Below, piece after piece: positions 34,969-46,016 of a stretch of 64,000 bases of DNA. The notes under the pieces were generated by a model. The model ran no database searches and was not told the origin of the DNA. It saw only the letters and a list, made by a program, of their open reading frames with translations. Every line of letters begins with the position of its first letter. Position 1 is the stretch's first letter. The stretch is from Isoetes taiwanensis (Eukaryota > Streptophyta > Lycopodiopsida > Isoetales > Isoetaceae): positions 62,001 through 126,000 of the forward strand of contig JAJEKV010000213.1 of assembly GCA_021234155.1 (NCBI GenBank), read 5' to 3'. The translations under genes and the position numbers were made by a program.

Positions 34969-35223
34969 TCTTTCTTATTCAAAGTCATGTCTTCTACCCT
35001 TTGATAAAAGATGACACTAAGAGGTTTCCACGTTTTTCTTGGTTGAGGTTGTATTGGACTCGTTGAGCAGTCTGCACCTTGTCCAGTATCCGGGGTTTCT
35101 TTGTCAACTTCATCACCTGCATCCGCATTTGGCTCATGTTCAGCACCAAAACTTTTTTCTGATGAAGGACCCCATGCAGAATGAATCTCAAGGGAATTAA
35201 TTTTCCCCCCTAAAACAGATGCA

Positions 35224-36068
35224 CTAGGAATCTCTTCGTGATGGCTTCCAGTTGCAGTAGCATTTATCTCTGTAACATAATTGAAATGAGAAAGACCACA
35301 GAAAAATACAAAAAAATAAATCATGTATGTGGCATCGGTACTTACTTGATACGGTTGCATTCAGTTCACTATCCAAATTTCGTTTTGGAGTCTCCACGCT
35401 GTCAGCAGCTAGGATTGACTTAGAAGTATCAAATGGAATGAATTCTAGGTACACCCGGGAGGTATCTTGCAGTCTTATAACTAATCGAGGCGTGGATAAC
35501 TGTTGGATATCCTTGGTCTCAAATTTCTGCAATTCTGCAAACACTAAGTCAGTAGACCTGTGACAACCTCAGTAAACATTAGTTAAGGCACTTACTTGTG
35601 TCTATTGGTTCTTGTGGTACCACTCGAACACCAAAAGCCAAAAGCCATGTCTCACTCATAATGTGGGCACAACTGGGGCTGCAACAGGTTCTAGAGTGTC
35701 TGCAAAACAAATTCAAAATCAATAGAGTCTTTAGACGAGGGTTAGAGATGATAATATTTACCTCAAATGGTGTGATAGACATGGAATGTGATATCTTGGT
35801 ATTTGCATTACGCTATCTGGCGGCAACGTTTTACCCTCCCATTGGAACAAGCGTCCACAAAATGGACAACCTTCATCACCCTCTTCTTCTGCCTCAGGAA
35901 GCATTGGAAGTGCAGGACATCTAAAGGAGTGTCATGACCACTACGCTCAGAAAAAATCTCAAATCTTTGCATTCGAGGTTGCAGCTCCAGCAGTAAGTCT
36001 TCACATGCCTTTAGCTCAATTTCAGTTTCTGCTAGTTCCTTGTTTAATTGATTTAGCCCAGGCAACAC
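35224..36068 (-). pseudogene. Duplicated front part of the FCP1/Ulp1 gene
   Basis: Minus-strand exons in this copy include a predicted coiled coil (35808-36068: 'LNKELAETEIELKACEDLLL'), then a frame (35579-35782) reading 'SITPFEVNIIISNPRL', then 'FETKDIQQL'. They correspond to 33,500-34,000 in copy 1. This fragment lacks the FCP1 and Ulp1 domains. Confidence 0.65.
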
Positions 36069-36470
36069 TGTTGTATATGACCATGACCGGCGACGTCAAC
36101 AAAAGACCGAAGAGGTGGTCGTCGATAGTAAGGACCGAAGCGGAGTACTGGAAGCTTTTAGAAAGTTACAAGAGGACGATAGTTGGGACCAGGCAAGCGG
36201 ATCAAGCGAGAAGCGGGGAAGCGACCAAAGAAACAATAAAGGCCATGGGGTTGTCCATGGTGCAACAAGTTCATGTAACTTTGAAATATGTTTTAAAAAA
36301 ATAACAAGTTAGCTTAGTAAATGTTTAAATAAATGTGCTTTGGACATGTGGCCAAAAGGCACTAGATTACGGTTAGGATTAAATATTAGAAAACACAAAA
36401 AAAATAGATGTTGGGGATTATCCCAACTTAGGATTGCCATGTTGGACGGCATAGATTAATTGTTTGGCAT

Positions 36471-36479
36471 TATAAATAG
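36471..36479 (+). promoter_or_regulatory. TATAAATAG box upstream of the LINE-like ORF
   Basis: TATAAATAG lies about 240 bp upstream of the ATG at 36711, and its duplicate is at 34403-34411. The block that starts 'tgttggggattatcccaac' (about 36408) and runs to about 36640 could alternatively be a small LTR-like unit. Confidence 0.4.
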
Positions 36480-36710
36480 AGAAAAGAAACGTTGTGTATG
36501 TTGAGGAAAAACTTTGGAATAAAAATTGTGATGATGTTTTCTCCTTGACGTTGCTTTGAGGTTATTGTGTATGGCTTGTTGCTTATGTTAATTGTTAAAC
36601 GTCAAGATGTTTTAAATGTTTTATAACAAATAACATAACAAAAAAACATAAGAACCTAAGGCGGATCTAAGGCGGCGACTGCAGGCGCTGGTCTGAGCGG
36701 CTGGAATGGA

Positions 36711-37728
36711 TTGAGCTCCGGAGGCATGACGGATGATCGGAATGGGAGGAGTAACCCCCAGGGGATGCAGTCGACAACTCCTAGGCGGATTCCGAAGCTG
36801 GCGCGGGCGGCCCAGCAGACTCGTGTGATTGGGGTTGGTTCTTCCACCCAGGAGCCTATTCCGCCTCCAGCGGATCCTCTTATGGCAGAAAGGCAGGCTG
36901 TGGGGCTCGATTTGGCAGCCCCAGGGATACAGAGCCCAACTGCGGGACTACTGTTGTCATCAGATTCTTCGGCAGGTGAGAAGGTTGGTGTTGGGAGGAG
37001 TTCGGCTGCTCTAGGGCCACAGGGCCGGCCAGCGGGGCTGGGGTCTGTGGTGCCCATGCATTCCGCTGCTCCAGTGCCGGATTTGGTCAGGTCGATGCTT
37101 GAGGCAGGCGCGGAGGGTGGTAGCTGGCCACTTCAAGGTGGTGCCCATCAAGCTGGCATGTGCAGGGTTGTGAGGAGCGAAGGCATAGGGCAGACAACCT
37201 TAAGCCTTCTTCAAGGGTGTGTGCAGCAACCAGGGGCTGGGCAAGGTTCTACGGAGATCGGAGGCAAGGAGGGAGCGGCCTGCCCGCTTTTGGGTTTGGT
37301 GCAGCAGCTAGGATCTGGGCGAGGTCCTTTGGAGGTCGGGTGAGATGGGCGCAGAATTCATCCCCAAGCAGTCGTGGAGCATCCTCTCACTTGATTCGGG
37401 TTACGCTCAGCAGGGAGTACTTGTGCAGTGGTTGTACAGGCTTCGGGGGATGTAGAATTTGTGGTCCCGGTAGCATGCGTCACCGAGACAAACTCACCGT
37501 CCACCCAAACCTTTGTTTCTACATTGCCGGAGGATCCCTTTGCAATGGTAGAACCGATGTGCAGTTTGCCCCAGGGCAACAGGTGTAGTGGCATGCCACA
37601 GCATCCGCATAAGCCGTCGGGACGGGACTGGGGAGGCGTGTGGGTGAGGGGCACGGAGTCAGGGCAGCGGGTCCTGCATGGCGGACGAACGATACGGTGA
37701 GCCGGCTTTCACGGCCAACAAAGTTGCG
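36711..37728 (+). pseudogene. LINE-type ORF1, N-terminal part
   Basis: The open frame begins at ATG 36711 and encodes a low-complexity Ala/Gly/Pro/Ser-rich N-terminus to 37343, continuing in shifted frames to 37728, where the 8.3 kb DNA transposon is inserted. The matching C-terminal part is at 46017-47016. Plant L1-type ORF1 proteins have this layout: a variable N-terminus, a DUF4283-type domain, then a zinc knuckle. No LINE ORF2 (endonuclease or RT) is found in the window. Confidence 0.6.
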
Positions 37729-37729
37729 T

Positions 37730-37790
37730 ATTAAACGGGAGCAAATCATTGAAACGAGAGCAAAAGGAATATTCCTCAAAGATTCCCTTT
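37730..37790 (+). repeat. Left terminal inverted repeat region
   Basis: ATTAAACGGGAG followed by a divergent spacer and 'caaagattccctt'. Pairs with 45970-46016. Confidence 0.7.
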
Positions 37791-38096
37791 TTTTTTTACA
37801 AAAAAGGGGGTAAAATGAGGTTAAAAAAAAAAAAGATGCATGAAATTCTATTTTGACCCCCCCCCGAAATGACTAATTTTTTTTTGCAACGAAGAAATTG
37901 ACTTTTTTAAAGTGTCACTTTTCTTAGCAAAAAGAATGTTCTTAAAGTATGTTTTAAGAGAGAAACTCTAATTTCAGTGGATAAAATATTTAACAAAAAA
38001 TTGAAGTAAGTCCTCAGAATTGAAGCTGTAGTATTCTCAAAATTTGAAGATAGAATCTTCATATTCACATCAAAATTTACAGTGTTTTTCTAAGAC

Positions 38097-41000
38097 TCAG
38101 TTATGTGCAAAAGTGTGAGGAGTGATGAGAGAGGGATCCAGGACGTCTTCATGTTCATTTATGCCATCGTCATCACCTTCACTTCTTTCACTGTCATCCG
38201 AGGAAGTGCTTGAGTTATCTTCCTCATCACTATCAACAGACGGTGAAGCATTGTCACCACATTCTTCATCATCTTCTTCGTAATTACAAGCTTTTTTAAG
38301 CAAATTGATAGTCTTCTGGCGTAGACGATTGTCAGATTTCAATTTAAAATCATAGCACAAAATAGTCACGTCATTAAGGTTATTTCGTCCCTACAACCCA
38401 CCTTCTTGGACTTTCTCCCTTTTCCTTGGCTTCTCATTTCTAACTCATATCTACCTTCAAAAAGCATTTTTCGAAGCGTGTTGCAAGCCAATGAATCTTG
38501 AGTTTAGTGACTAAGCCTTCCTCCTTGACTGTGTCAAGCACTTTTGCTATCCAGAACGGTCGACCTTTGTCATCCTCCTCAGTCGGAAGAGCAATTAGCA
38601 TACCTTTGGTAATTTCTGTGATATTACCTTGAGGCTCATTCTGCGTCTTGGTCCGAGGAGGTACATGACTCGGTCCTCCTCGTCTTCTACCGCAGGTGCA
38701 AATGTAGCCTTTGCTTGGACCACGCTTGGTCTTTGGGGTTGATGGAAGGTGTTAGGCCATTGAAATGGTTCTTGCAACTGCCTTAGAGCTATATTTTTGT
38801 ACAACAATTTTACGTTAGAAAGAAATTACTCCACCACATCCGATCTTCTTCTAAGAAGTACTTAAAGCTGAGGAAATTCCATTTTCAATGGCTTTTAAGG
38901 ATGACTCTGGGTACTTTTCTTACGCTTGGACTCCTTAGGATTTTTGAGAGGAAGTTGTTCAAAGACGCTATGAAGGAAGTGTCGGAATATATTTAAGGAA
39001 GCGTAATCCCTCTCGGTGGACTCCGGTCCTTAGTTGTTGTATACTTCTTCCCTCGTAAGAAGCTTTGGCCATCCTTCAAGTAGAACTTGATATGATCTTT
39101 GAAAGGTGAGATCATTCAACTTGTTCACGGCTTGTTCTCTGTTTGAACGTTGAGAGAAAACAAACTCTCTAAAATCAGCTAGTCTCTTTAAGAAGATCGA
39201 CCATTTTGGAGTAGGAGTGTAAGAATCTTCAATAATTGAACTAAAGAAGGAAGACAGAAAGCCTTCTTCCTTCTAAAGGCATACGAAAATCTGCTTTGAA
39301 CATTTGGTCAATCTGATCATGAGTGTGGCCTACAAGTAAGAAACCGAAGCTTCACTTTTCTAAAGATCCCTAGCTCCACTAACATGGCACGATCGCATAA
39401 AGAGTGTTTGATTCTTGTTCTCCTTGTAGTATTGTCAAGTTGCGGATAAAACACCTTGGTGGTAATTGCTCTTGCTTTCAGACGGGACCTTGTTAAGAAT
39501 TGTAATTGTGAGGTTTGGTCACCATGCAAGTTTGGATACGTCAAAAATACTTTGCACTTTAGACTTCCTTTGAAGACCATAGCTCCTACAAGGTGGACCT
39601 TAACAAAACATTCCTCTGGCACATCCTTAGGAATGTTCAAGAAATGTGGTAGAGTTGTTTTTTTTTTTGGTCCATTCCATCAATCACAACAGACATGTAT
39701 TGCATTGGACGTTCAAGAGCTTTTTTCTATGCTTGGCAAGCTTTCTTCTCTCGGCCGCTTGTTGTTCGATTATGTCGGCAAGGTTACATTTGCACAATAT
39801 CGTAGAAGAAATCAGGTCAAAACATTTTCTCTCAAAACAAGTGAGAGATTGGAGAACATGAGCTTACTTCTTTCGACCTCTGTCTTTGCAGTTTCTCGTT
39901 GACTCTTTAATTCTGCACACCTCGAGCAAACAGACATTCTATGTTTTCTAGGAATTTTCACAAGACCGAATTCACTTTTCCACAGTCTGGTGAAGTGTGA
40001 GTAAGAGATGTCTTTCAAGCCGAGTGCAAGTCTCTTTGTACTCATTAAAAACATCTTTTTGGTGATGTTATCGGTTAAATGATACATGTTGCCGTTAGGT
40101 AGTTTCTCACATGTTTCTCTAAAATATTTCTCCATCCATGACACAAAGAACAAGGGCATGCATGGTTACAACTCTTCTTGGCCCACAATGATCATCGATT
40201 GCTGGATTTTTGTCCGGTCTTTTGTGTATTCTCGGACATTCGGTGGACCCTAAAGCGGTGGACAACCATAAAGCATTTCGGCAAACTTCTTGGCCGGTTA
40301 ATGTAGTGCAAGAAGGTGTGCGGTCCGGTCTTACATGATAAGCTAAGTAGGCATTCCGGGTTCCGCCAATGTCATGGAACCAGAAGTTGTCTCTAAGCGC
40401 TTTCGTAATTTAGCCATATTAAATCTGTTGATGCAACCCAATGAGCAGCATTTAGTTCTCAAAAGTCTCCTCATTTTGTGTTCATCCATAAGATTTCTTC
40501 TTCTTAGGAGGAGCACGCCCTCAAACCAAAATCCACCTTGAATTTCTTTTGAAGATTGGTTTGAGAACATGTAATCTCTTTGATCCTCGTTGGTGTCTTC
40601 ATCTTCCGATGAAACTTCTACTCTGGGGTGACTTCCTCCATCCCGAAAGTGGTGTGCTTGTAGAGGAAAAACAGACCGCGTGAAGTTGTTCGGAATAGGC
40701 GGGGTACAAGTGTTAAAGGATGGCGATGGCCCATAAGAGGTTGTGGCATCGGTGATTTTGTACCATCTTGAAAAGGAGTTCTTGCAAACATCTCCTTTTA
40801 GAGCCGGATTTGGAATTCGCAAATCCATGTGTCACAACCGTTGTTGTGTGAAGAGGAGTGCATCTTTGGCCGCCGTCGTCCTCATTTGTAGTGAAGTCCG
40901 GTGAGAGAAATTGTAGTGAATCTCACGGTCTTTCAGGTTTTTTCGTGTTCCTTGTATGTTTGCAAACGAAGGGGGCTAAAACTATAAAAGAGGGGTAGCT

Positions 41001-41262
41001 TGTTCTTCAAAGACCCTTTGTTGTGGAGCTTCGCAGGTCCCGGGGATGGAACAAAGGGTGGTGGCAACCCCGCTCCGGAACTAGTGGTGATTCTTTGGAA
41101 GGAGATGCCAGTCTTGCCTACGTGACTTGGTGACGGTTGGAAGGGTGGTGGAAGTCCGTTATGTCTTTGGACCTTGGTGTGTCTTGAGAAGCAACAACGA
41201 TGAAGCGAGAGGTAGGACTTCGGAGAATGCCGGTCTTCACTAGAAATGACGTTGTTCCCCAA
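38097..41262 (-). pseudogene. DUF7869-like transposase gene
   Basis: Minus-strand frames in order: a Pro-rich part (40933-41262, with 'GLPPPFQPSPS' and 'GLPPPFVPSPG'); a Cys-containing part (40343-40828); 'LWKSEFGLVKIPRKHRMSVC' followed by S-R-C-A-E-L (39812-40159); then 'VHLVGAMVFKGSLKCKVFLT' and 'PQLDNTTR' (39317-39640), with 'VGHTHDQIDQMF' in an adjacent frame near 39300-39340; and an acidic C-terminus (38097-38369). Q-L-D-N and G-H-T-H-x-x-x-D-Q-x-F are hallmarks I associate with DUF7869 proteins, seen in animals, algae and seed-free plants and probably DDE-type transposases. The gene has several stops and frame changes. Confidence 0.65.
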
Positions 41263-41389
41263 GCGTGTCCTCTAACTGCACGAGCTTGAGACAACAAAAG
41301 GTGGTGGAAGCTTGTTCAATGGCGGTTCGTCATCTTGACAACCGCAAAATAGTAAAGAGATTTGAGAAACTTTCGTAATGCGAGCTTTT

Positions 41390-41880
41390 CTTATTCGAAT
41401 ACACGCCACGTAGTACAAGTAGAAGTTCCAGTACTAATCAAGTGAAAGTCAAAATAAAAGCTATTCTGGAATACACAAGAGTAGGATAGTAAAGCTGAAT
41501 TATTCGCATCACATAGAAAAAGAGCAAGACGAAAAAATGATACCTTTAAAAGGAAATTTCGGTTGTGTATTCCAGTCTCTGAGCTCAAATTCAAGCCTTG
41601 GCTTCTTCGATTATAATATTGAGAGATCAGTATTCGATTTACATAGAGAGAACATGGACAAAGTGTCAAGAAGAAAGTACAACGTACAATCATTTGCATG
41701 TCTGTTTCTTATTCCCGAATACACTTTTGCTTTCACTCGAAGGCGAAAGTGTATTCCGGAATACACTTTTGTTTTTGAAGGCTAAAGTGTATTCGGGGAA
41801 TACACTACCGAAGAAACAAAAGTGTATTCCTAATACACTTTCTTCTAACCAGTGAATGCAAAAGTGTATTCGGAATACAC
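41390..41880. promoter_or_regulatory. Palindrome array in the divergent promoter region
   Basis: Full or near copies of GTGTATTCCGGAATACAC centre at about 41714, 41756, 41794, 41828 and 41870 (spacings near 41, 39, 34, 42 bp), with partial copies at about 41396, 41470 and 41570. The array lies between the divergent transposase and methylase genes. Dyad symmetry suggests binding by a homodimeric protein. Confidence 0.75.
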
Positions 41881-42123
41881 TTTCGTGTTTTAGGTTTTAA
41901 GAGGTTACTTTTCCATGCGATTTTTAGTTAATCTAGGCGTTTTTTGCTGCATTTAAAGCTTGTTTAGACCATTTTTTTTTGTCAAGATTGCAAAGTCCTT
42001 TTTGGCATTTTGTCCTCTTTTTGCCCTCTTTTTCCCTTTTTGCAAGACATTTTGTATTCGGAATAGTTTTTGGCCATCTTGTTTTTTTTTCTCTAACAAG
42101 GTCGTGTTTACAAACAATTTGCA

Positions 42124-43800
42124 ATGAGACAAGACAACAAAGAAGAAACAAGAAAAAGGCCCCTCAAAGTCGACGAAAAACCGCGACCTGAGAGAAGGCT
42201 TGAGGAGTCAAATTTTGCGCCGACTATCTCACGAAAACTTCCGGACTCAATGGTTCTTTACAAGGGGTACTTCAGAAAGTACAAAGACCACGACTTTTCT
42301 ACATGTCCGTCGGAGCCACCGGAACCAAAAGGTACGATGTGGGGAATTTGTGCATGGGCACCATCCAGGCCCGTCGGTGAGGTAGCTGGGGAGTCGGGGG
42401 AAGGGAGACTTTCTTTTCGACATCCCAAGGCTTTATTCATGTTGATGAATCATACCTTAGAGTGGTCAAAGTAAATCCACATCCTCTTTACAAGTATGTT
42501 TCTCACTACCGAACAAGAAGTCGCCGCATTTCCATCATTAACCACGCTCGGCTATCAACGAGCGAGGACTTCCCCTACAGCCGAAGTCGAAGAAGGGGAA
42601 GATAACCCGATAGCCCCGAAAGCGGTGCATCACCATCCGGGAGTCCATCGTTAACCGACGAAAGGCCACCGTCGCCACCACCAAAGCGGCAAAGGCAAAC
42701 CGTTGCCGCTAAAGAGCCTAAAAAAAAGCAAACGGCTTTGATTGCAACAGAAGATGCTCCTGAGGCACAAAAGAAGAAGAAGGGGAAAGGCAAAGCACCT
42801 GGTGTTGCTATCAAAGAAAAAAAAGTTGATAAAACATCTGAAAAAATGGAGGAGATAAACCTGCACAAGTTTGTGCAAGGTGTTATTTATTTGCCGGGCC
42901 ACTTGTATGAAGCTTCCACCAAAAAATGAAGCTGGTGAAAGGCCACTTCCAGGTTCGCAAAATTTACGCAGCATCACTTGAGGAACCCGAAGAGCGTAAT
43001 AAGGAGCAATCCAAATGCTCATGTGGCCCCAATAGTTGTCCTTGTTTGTGGAGTGGAGTGCAAACCCCCGAGGACTATATGAGGAGAAAACGCAGAGACC
43101 TACACTCACTACGCCTTGGGAGGCAATCACGGCTTCAAGGCAAGAAGGCAACTTTACAAAGAGAAGAAGAACCCGAGGTACCTCTCCGGCCCTGCGCTAC
43201 CTCATCGCGGGTCTTACCGATGAAGAAGCTTTAAAAAATCGTTGCCAACACCCACAATGTCGACAACGAATATAAACTAAAGATGAGCTTCGGCCGACAA
43301 GATCCGGTTCATACAAAGGAGTGCGTAATTTTCAAGGAAAAGTACGGTGAGGACTGAAAGAAGAAGCCGTTTTCCTTGGAGCTTAAGGAGGCGTGTGCCA
43401 TTGAATGTTTGCCTAAAATATGACGAGAGGCCAATAAAAGGCGAGTCTCTTATTGGCCACGATAACTGGTTTCAATTAGCTTTTAGAGATGGCAAGGTAA
43501 GCACAAACGTATTCCAGAATAACAAATCAACTATCTCATGTGAAATCTTTTTGAAGAGATTTGGGAACTCGGGCGAGATATTTTCAATGTTGAACGAGGA
43601 GAGTTAAAGAGCAAGGGCAAGGAGACAGCCAAGAAAAAATCATCGGCGTGCCCAAAAAAAAAGAAATGACCATTACCGATGCCGGGCGAGAAATGCGGTG
43701 GCTTCTCAAACCACGAGAGATTATGGAGAGGCTTCTCCAAAAAGTTGTTGACAAGGAGTTTAGCCTAGAAGAAATGTCAAAGGAACAAGTAAGATCTCTG
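42124..43800 (+). pseudogene. Front part of the methylase gene
   Basis: The first frame (42124-42474) is charged, then contains 'LPDSMVLYKGYFRKYKDHDF' and 'MWGICAWAPSRPVGEVAGES', and 'LFMLMNHTLEWSK'. After that come a Ser/Arg/Pro-rich piece, a Lys-rich basic linker (42738-42929: 'KKKKGKGKAPGVAIKEKKVD') and a part with 'LRYLIAGLTDEEALKNRCQH'. I do not recognise a family for this region. The basic linker suggests nuclear or DNA association. Several stops and frame changes occur, and exon limits are uncertain. Confidence 0.45.
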
Positions 43801-43852
43801 CCACAAACTTTACTCTTTAGACGTTAGAGTCCCAAAAACATCGGGGTAGATA

Positions 43853-44134
43853 GTGTATTCCAGAATACACATACCTTTCTTCACATGGGCACTGTGTATT
43901 CCGGAATACACAATGCTTTTCTAGAGACAAGCAATGTGTATTCCGGAATACACATTGCCCATGTAAAGGAAGCCATGTGTATTCTGGAATACACATGTCC
44001 TCTTCTAAAAAAGTATTGTGTATTCCAGAATACACATTGCTTTCTTCAGAGAAGCAATGTGTATTCCGGAATACACAATGCATTTTGTTTAGAGGTAACA
44101 TCACCAGTTAACCAGTTTGTATTCCAGAATACAT
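43853..44134. promoter_or_regulatory. Seven-copy palindrome array, 41-bp period
   Basis: Copies of GTGTATTCYGGAATACAC start at 43853, 43894, 43936, 43977, 44018 and 44059, with a weaker one at 44117. The first six are spaced 41, 42, 41, 41 and 41 bp, nearly four helical turns. Some palindromes extend outward (caatgtgtattccggaatac...). The array sits in a non-coding gap of the methylase gene, probably an intron. Confidence 0.85.
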
Positions 44135-44246
44135 TTAGCTTGACTTTTATTTGTTTTTCTTCTTCTTTGCCTTGTTTCTTACTTTTTAACTCATTGTTTC
44201 CTTAACGTCTTGCAGCCAAAAGAACGTCATAACATGTCAAACATGT

Positions 44247-45676
44247 TTGATGGAGCAGCTAAACGTAGAGACATGGGAAAGGTGCAAGGAACTCTACCCT
44301 GTAGCCACTTCTGACGAGCGAATTGTGCAATATGCACCAAATTTTGAGGGCTGGGTAAGTACTCTCAACATTCCTCGCCTTTGCACACACGATCTCCTTA
44401 CAGTTGTTGTCATGTTTTTCCTCAGAGCAAAAAGAAAAACAAAGACCTTCCCGAGGGCTTCATGCATTTGGTTAGAATAAAGACGGGAAGAGAGGTGGAT
44501 TAGCCGACGTAAGAAGCTGTTGAGTTAGAACCATCCGACTACGAGAGATTCCGCATGTTTGATCAAAACAATTTATATTCAATCATTCATGGTGATTGCA
44601 CGAACCTAGTCGGAACGGTTAAGCCCGAGGACTTCACTTTGGTTATTGTTGATCTTCCCCACGGGTTTAAGCTTAAAGACGCCAGATATGACGACCAGCC
44701 CTTCAAATTTTCAGAGTTTAATGCTTTTATTGATGGAATCAAGCAGATCACAACGGCTAAACATTGGCGTTTAGTTACTTTCCATTCGAGCATGCAGTCT
44801 GGCTTGGTAGAATCAGCTTTTAAAAACCACTTTGGTTTCTCAGTTCGAGGCGGGGATATGAAAACCTTGTCGGTAAGTCTTATTCGAATCACGATTATTT
44901 TTCTCTTTGCTTACGTAGTGTATTCCGGAATAGTATTTCCTGCTTCTCGTTTTCGAAGTGTGTTCTTGTTTTTGCTAAGTAAACATCACTTTAAATGTTT
45001 TACTAGGTACAAAATGAACATCAACTACCATGGTGGAGGACCAAGGTTGCTTAGCAAGGTAGAGTACCTTCATGTAGCTTATTGGAGTTTTGATGGGAAG
45101 AGGACCATGGAACACTTCAACACCGCCACCTTTATCAAAACTTCTCAAACGTCCTTGAGTTTCCAGAAAGGTTACGTAAATTGGGGACCCAACCGCACAA
45201 AGGCAGATTTGTGAATCACTACCGAAACCACAAAGCTCATCAACCATCTCCTGGACATGTTCTCGCGTCCAGGAGATTGGGTGCTTGATGCTTTCTTTGG
45301 TTCTGGTACTACTATCGCATGTGCACTTAAGAAGGGCCGCAACTGTGTAGCCGTGGATATTGATAAGGATGTTGTTAATTTTGTGAAGATGAGACCGGGC
45401 CGCTTTACCTACTTTACCGGATGAACATCAAGAGCTAGGGGCCAAGTCTTCATCGATTATGCTAAACTAACGCCCCCCAGATATCGACCTCCATTCTCCG
45501 ACTCACTAGACGATGAGGCAACCTTTGCAGAGCTTAAAGAAGTAGCTTTAGCTACCATTCCAGAGGACAAGGAGGATAAAAAACTCAAGTCTCCAGCAAA
45601 GGAGCAGATAGAACAGAAGGACGAGATGGCAGAGAGCAGCAAAAAGAATGAGGAGGACTATGATGTAGATCTTTGA
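44247..45676 (+). pseudogene. Beta-class DNA amino-methyltransferase domain
   Basis: After 'ERCKELYPVATSDERIVQYA', a probable intron (GTAAGT at about 44355 to AG at 44426) leads to the frame 44555-44872: 'YSIIHGDCTNLV', 'FTLVIVDLPHGF' (motif IV position; D-L-P-H instead of the usual D/N-P-P-Y/W/F). A second intron (44873-45007, GTAAGT...TACTAG) leads to 'VEYLHVAYWSFDGKRTMEHF'. Downstream, after a stop near 45212, is 'WVLDAFFGSGTTIACALKKG' then R-N-C-V-A-V-D-I-D (motif I, SAM binding). Motif IV before motif I is the beta-class order of N6-adenine/N4-cytosine methylases (PF01555, as in CcrM). An acidic Lys/Glu tail ends at 45676. Activity of this copy is doubtful. Confidence 0.8.
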
Positions 45677-45969
45677 CTACTACATATTTAAATTATCATT
45701 ATTTATTACAATGAATCTTCAATATTGATGTACAACAATTTAATAAAAACATAGTACTTTTTTTTCCTTTCTATTCTGGTGCTTGTTTTTTGTAATGCTT
45801 TCAGTCTCTTCAAGTCTATGCCTAAATTTCGCTATTTTTATGATTTCTGTTTCATAAGTACAAAGTTTTCATCTAATGATGGGCCAAAATGGCATGAAAA
45901 AAAATGCGAACCTCTAGAAATTCTCAACAACTATCAAAAAAAGGCTTATTTTAGAAACTTGGTGTTTTT
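45677..45969. other. 3' UTR and right subterminal region of the transposon
   Basis: AT-rich and non-coding, between the methylase gene end and the right inverted repeat. Confidence 0.5.
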
Positions 45970-46016
45970 TTAAAGGGAATCTTTGAAACGGGAGTGATGC
46001 AACACTCCCGTTTAAT
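45970..46016 (-). repeat. Right terminal inverted repeat region
   Basis: On the minus strand: ATTAAACGGGAGTG, a short hairpin (cgggagtg...cactcccg), and 'caaagattccctt'. The hairpin is present only at this end. Confidence 0.7.

Larger units (their letters stand above)
35033..37031. repeat. Tandem duplication, copy 2
   Basis: Second copy of the unit at 32981-34968. In this copy the LINE ORF1 continues beyond the duplicated part, so copy 2 keeps the original right flank and copy 1 keeps the original left flank. Confidence 0.9.
37730..46016. mobile_element. 8.3 kb DNA transposon with transposase and DNA methylase genes
   Basis: Inverted ends: ATTAAACGGGAG at 37730-37741 and its reverse complement at 46005-46016, with a second inverted subterminal block (caaagattccctt at 37777 onward; aagggaatctttg at 45973-45985). 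It interrupts the LINE ORF1, with TTGCG (left) and TTGCA (right) as a probable target duplication. Inside are a minus-strand transposase (38097-41262) and a divergent plus-strand gene (42124-45676) whose last part is a DNA amino-methyltransferase domain. Two arrays of the palindrome GTGTATTCCGGAATACAC lie in the divergent spacer and in the methylase gene. Both genes carry stops or frame changes in this copy, so it is probably dead. Confidence 0.8.

Noticed and set aside
43853-44134. Regularly spaced palindromic repeats resembling a CRISPR array
   Set aside because: The repeats are 18-bp perfect dyads inside an intron-containing plant transposon gene, with no cas genes and eukaryotic splice signals nearby.
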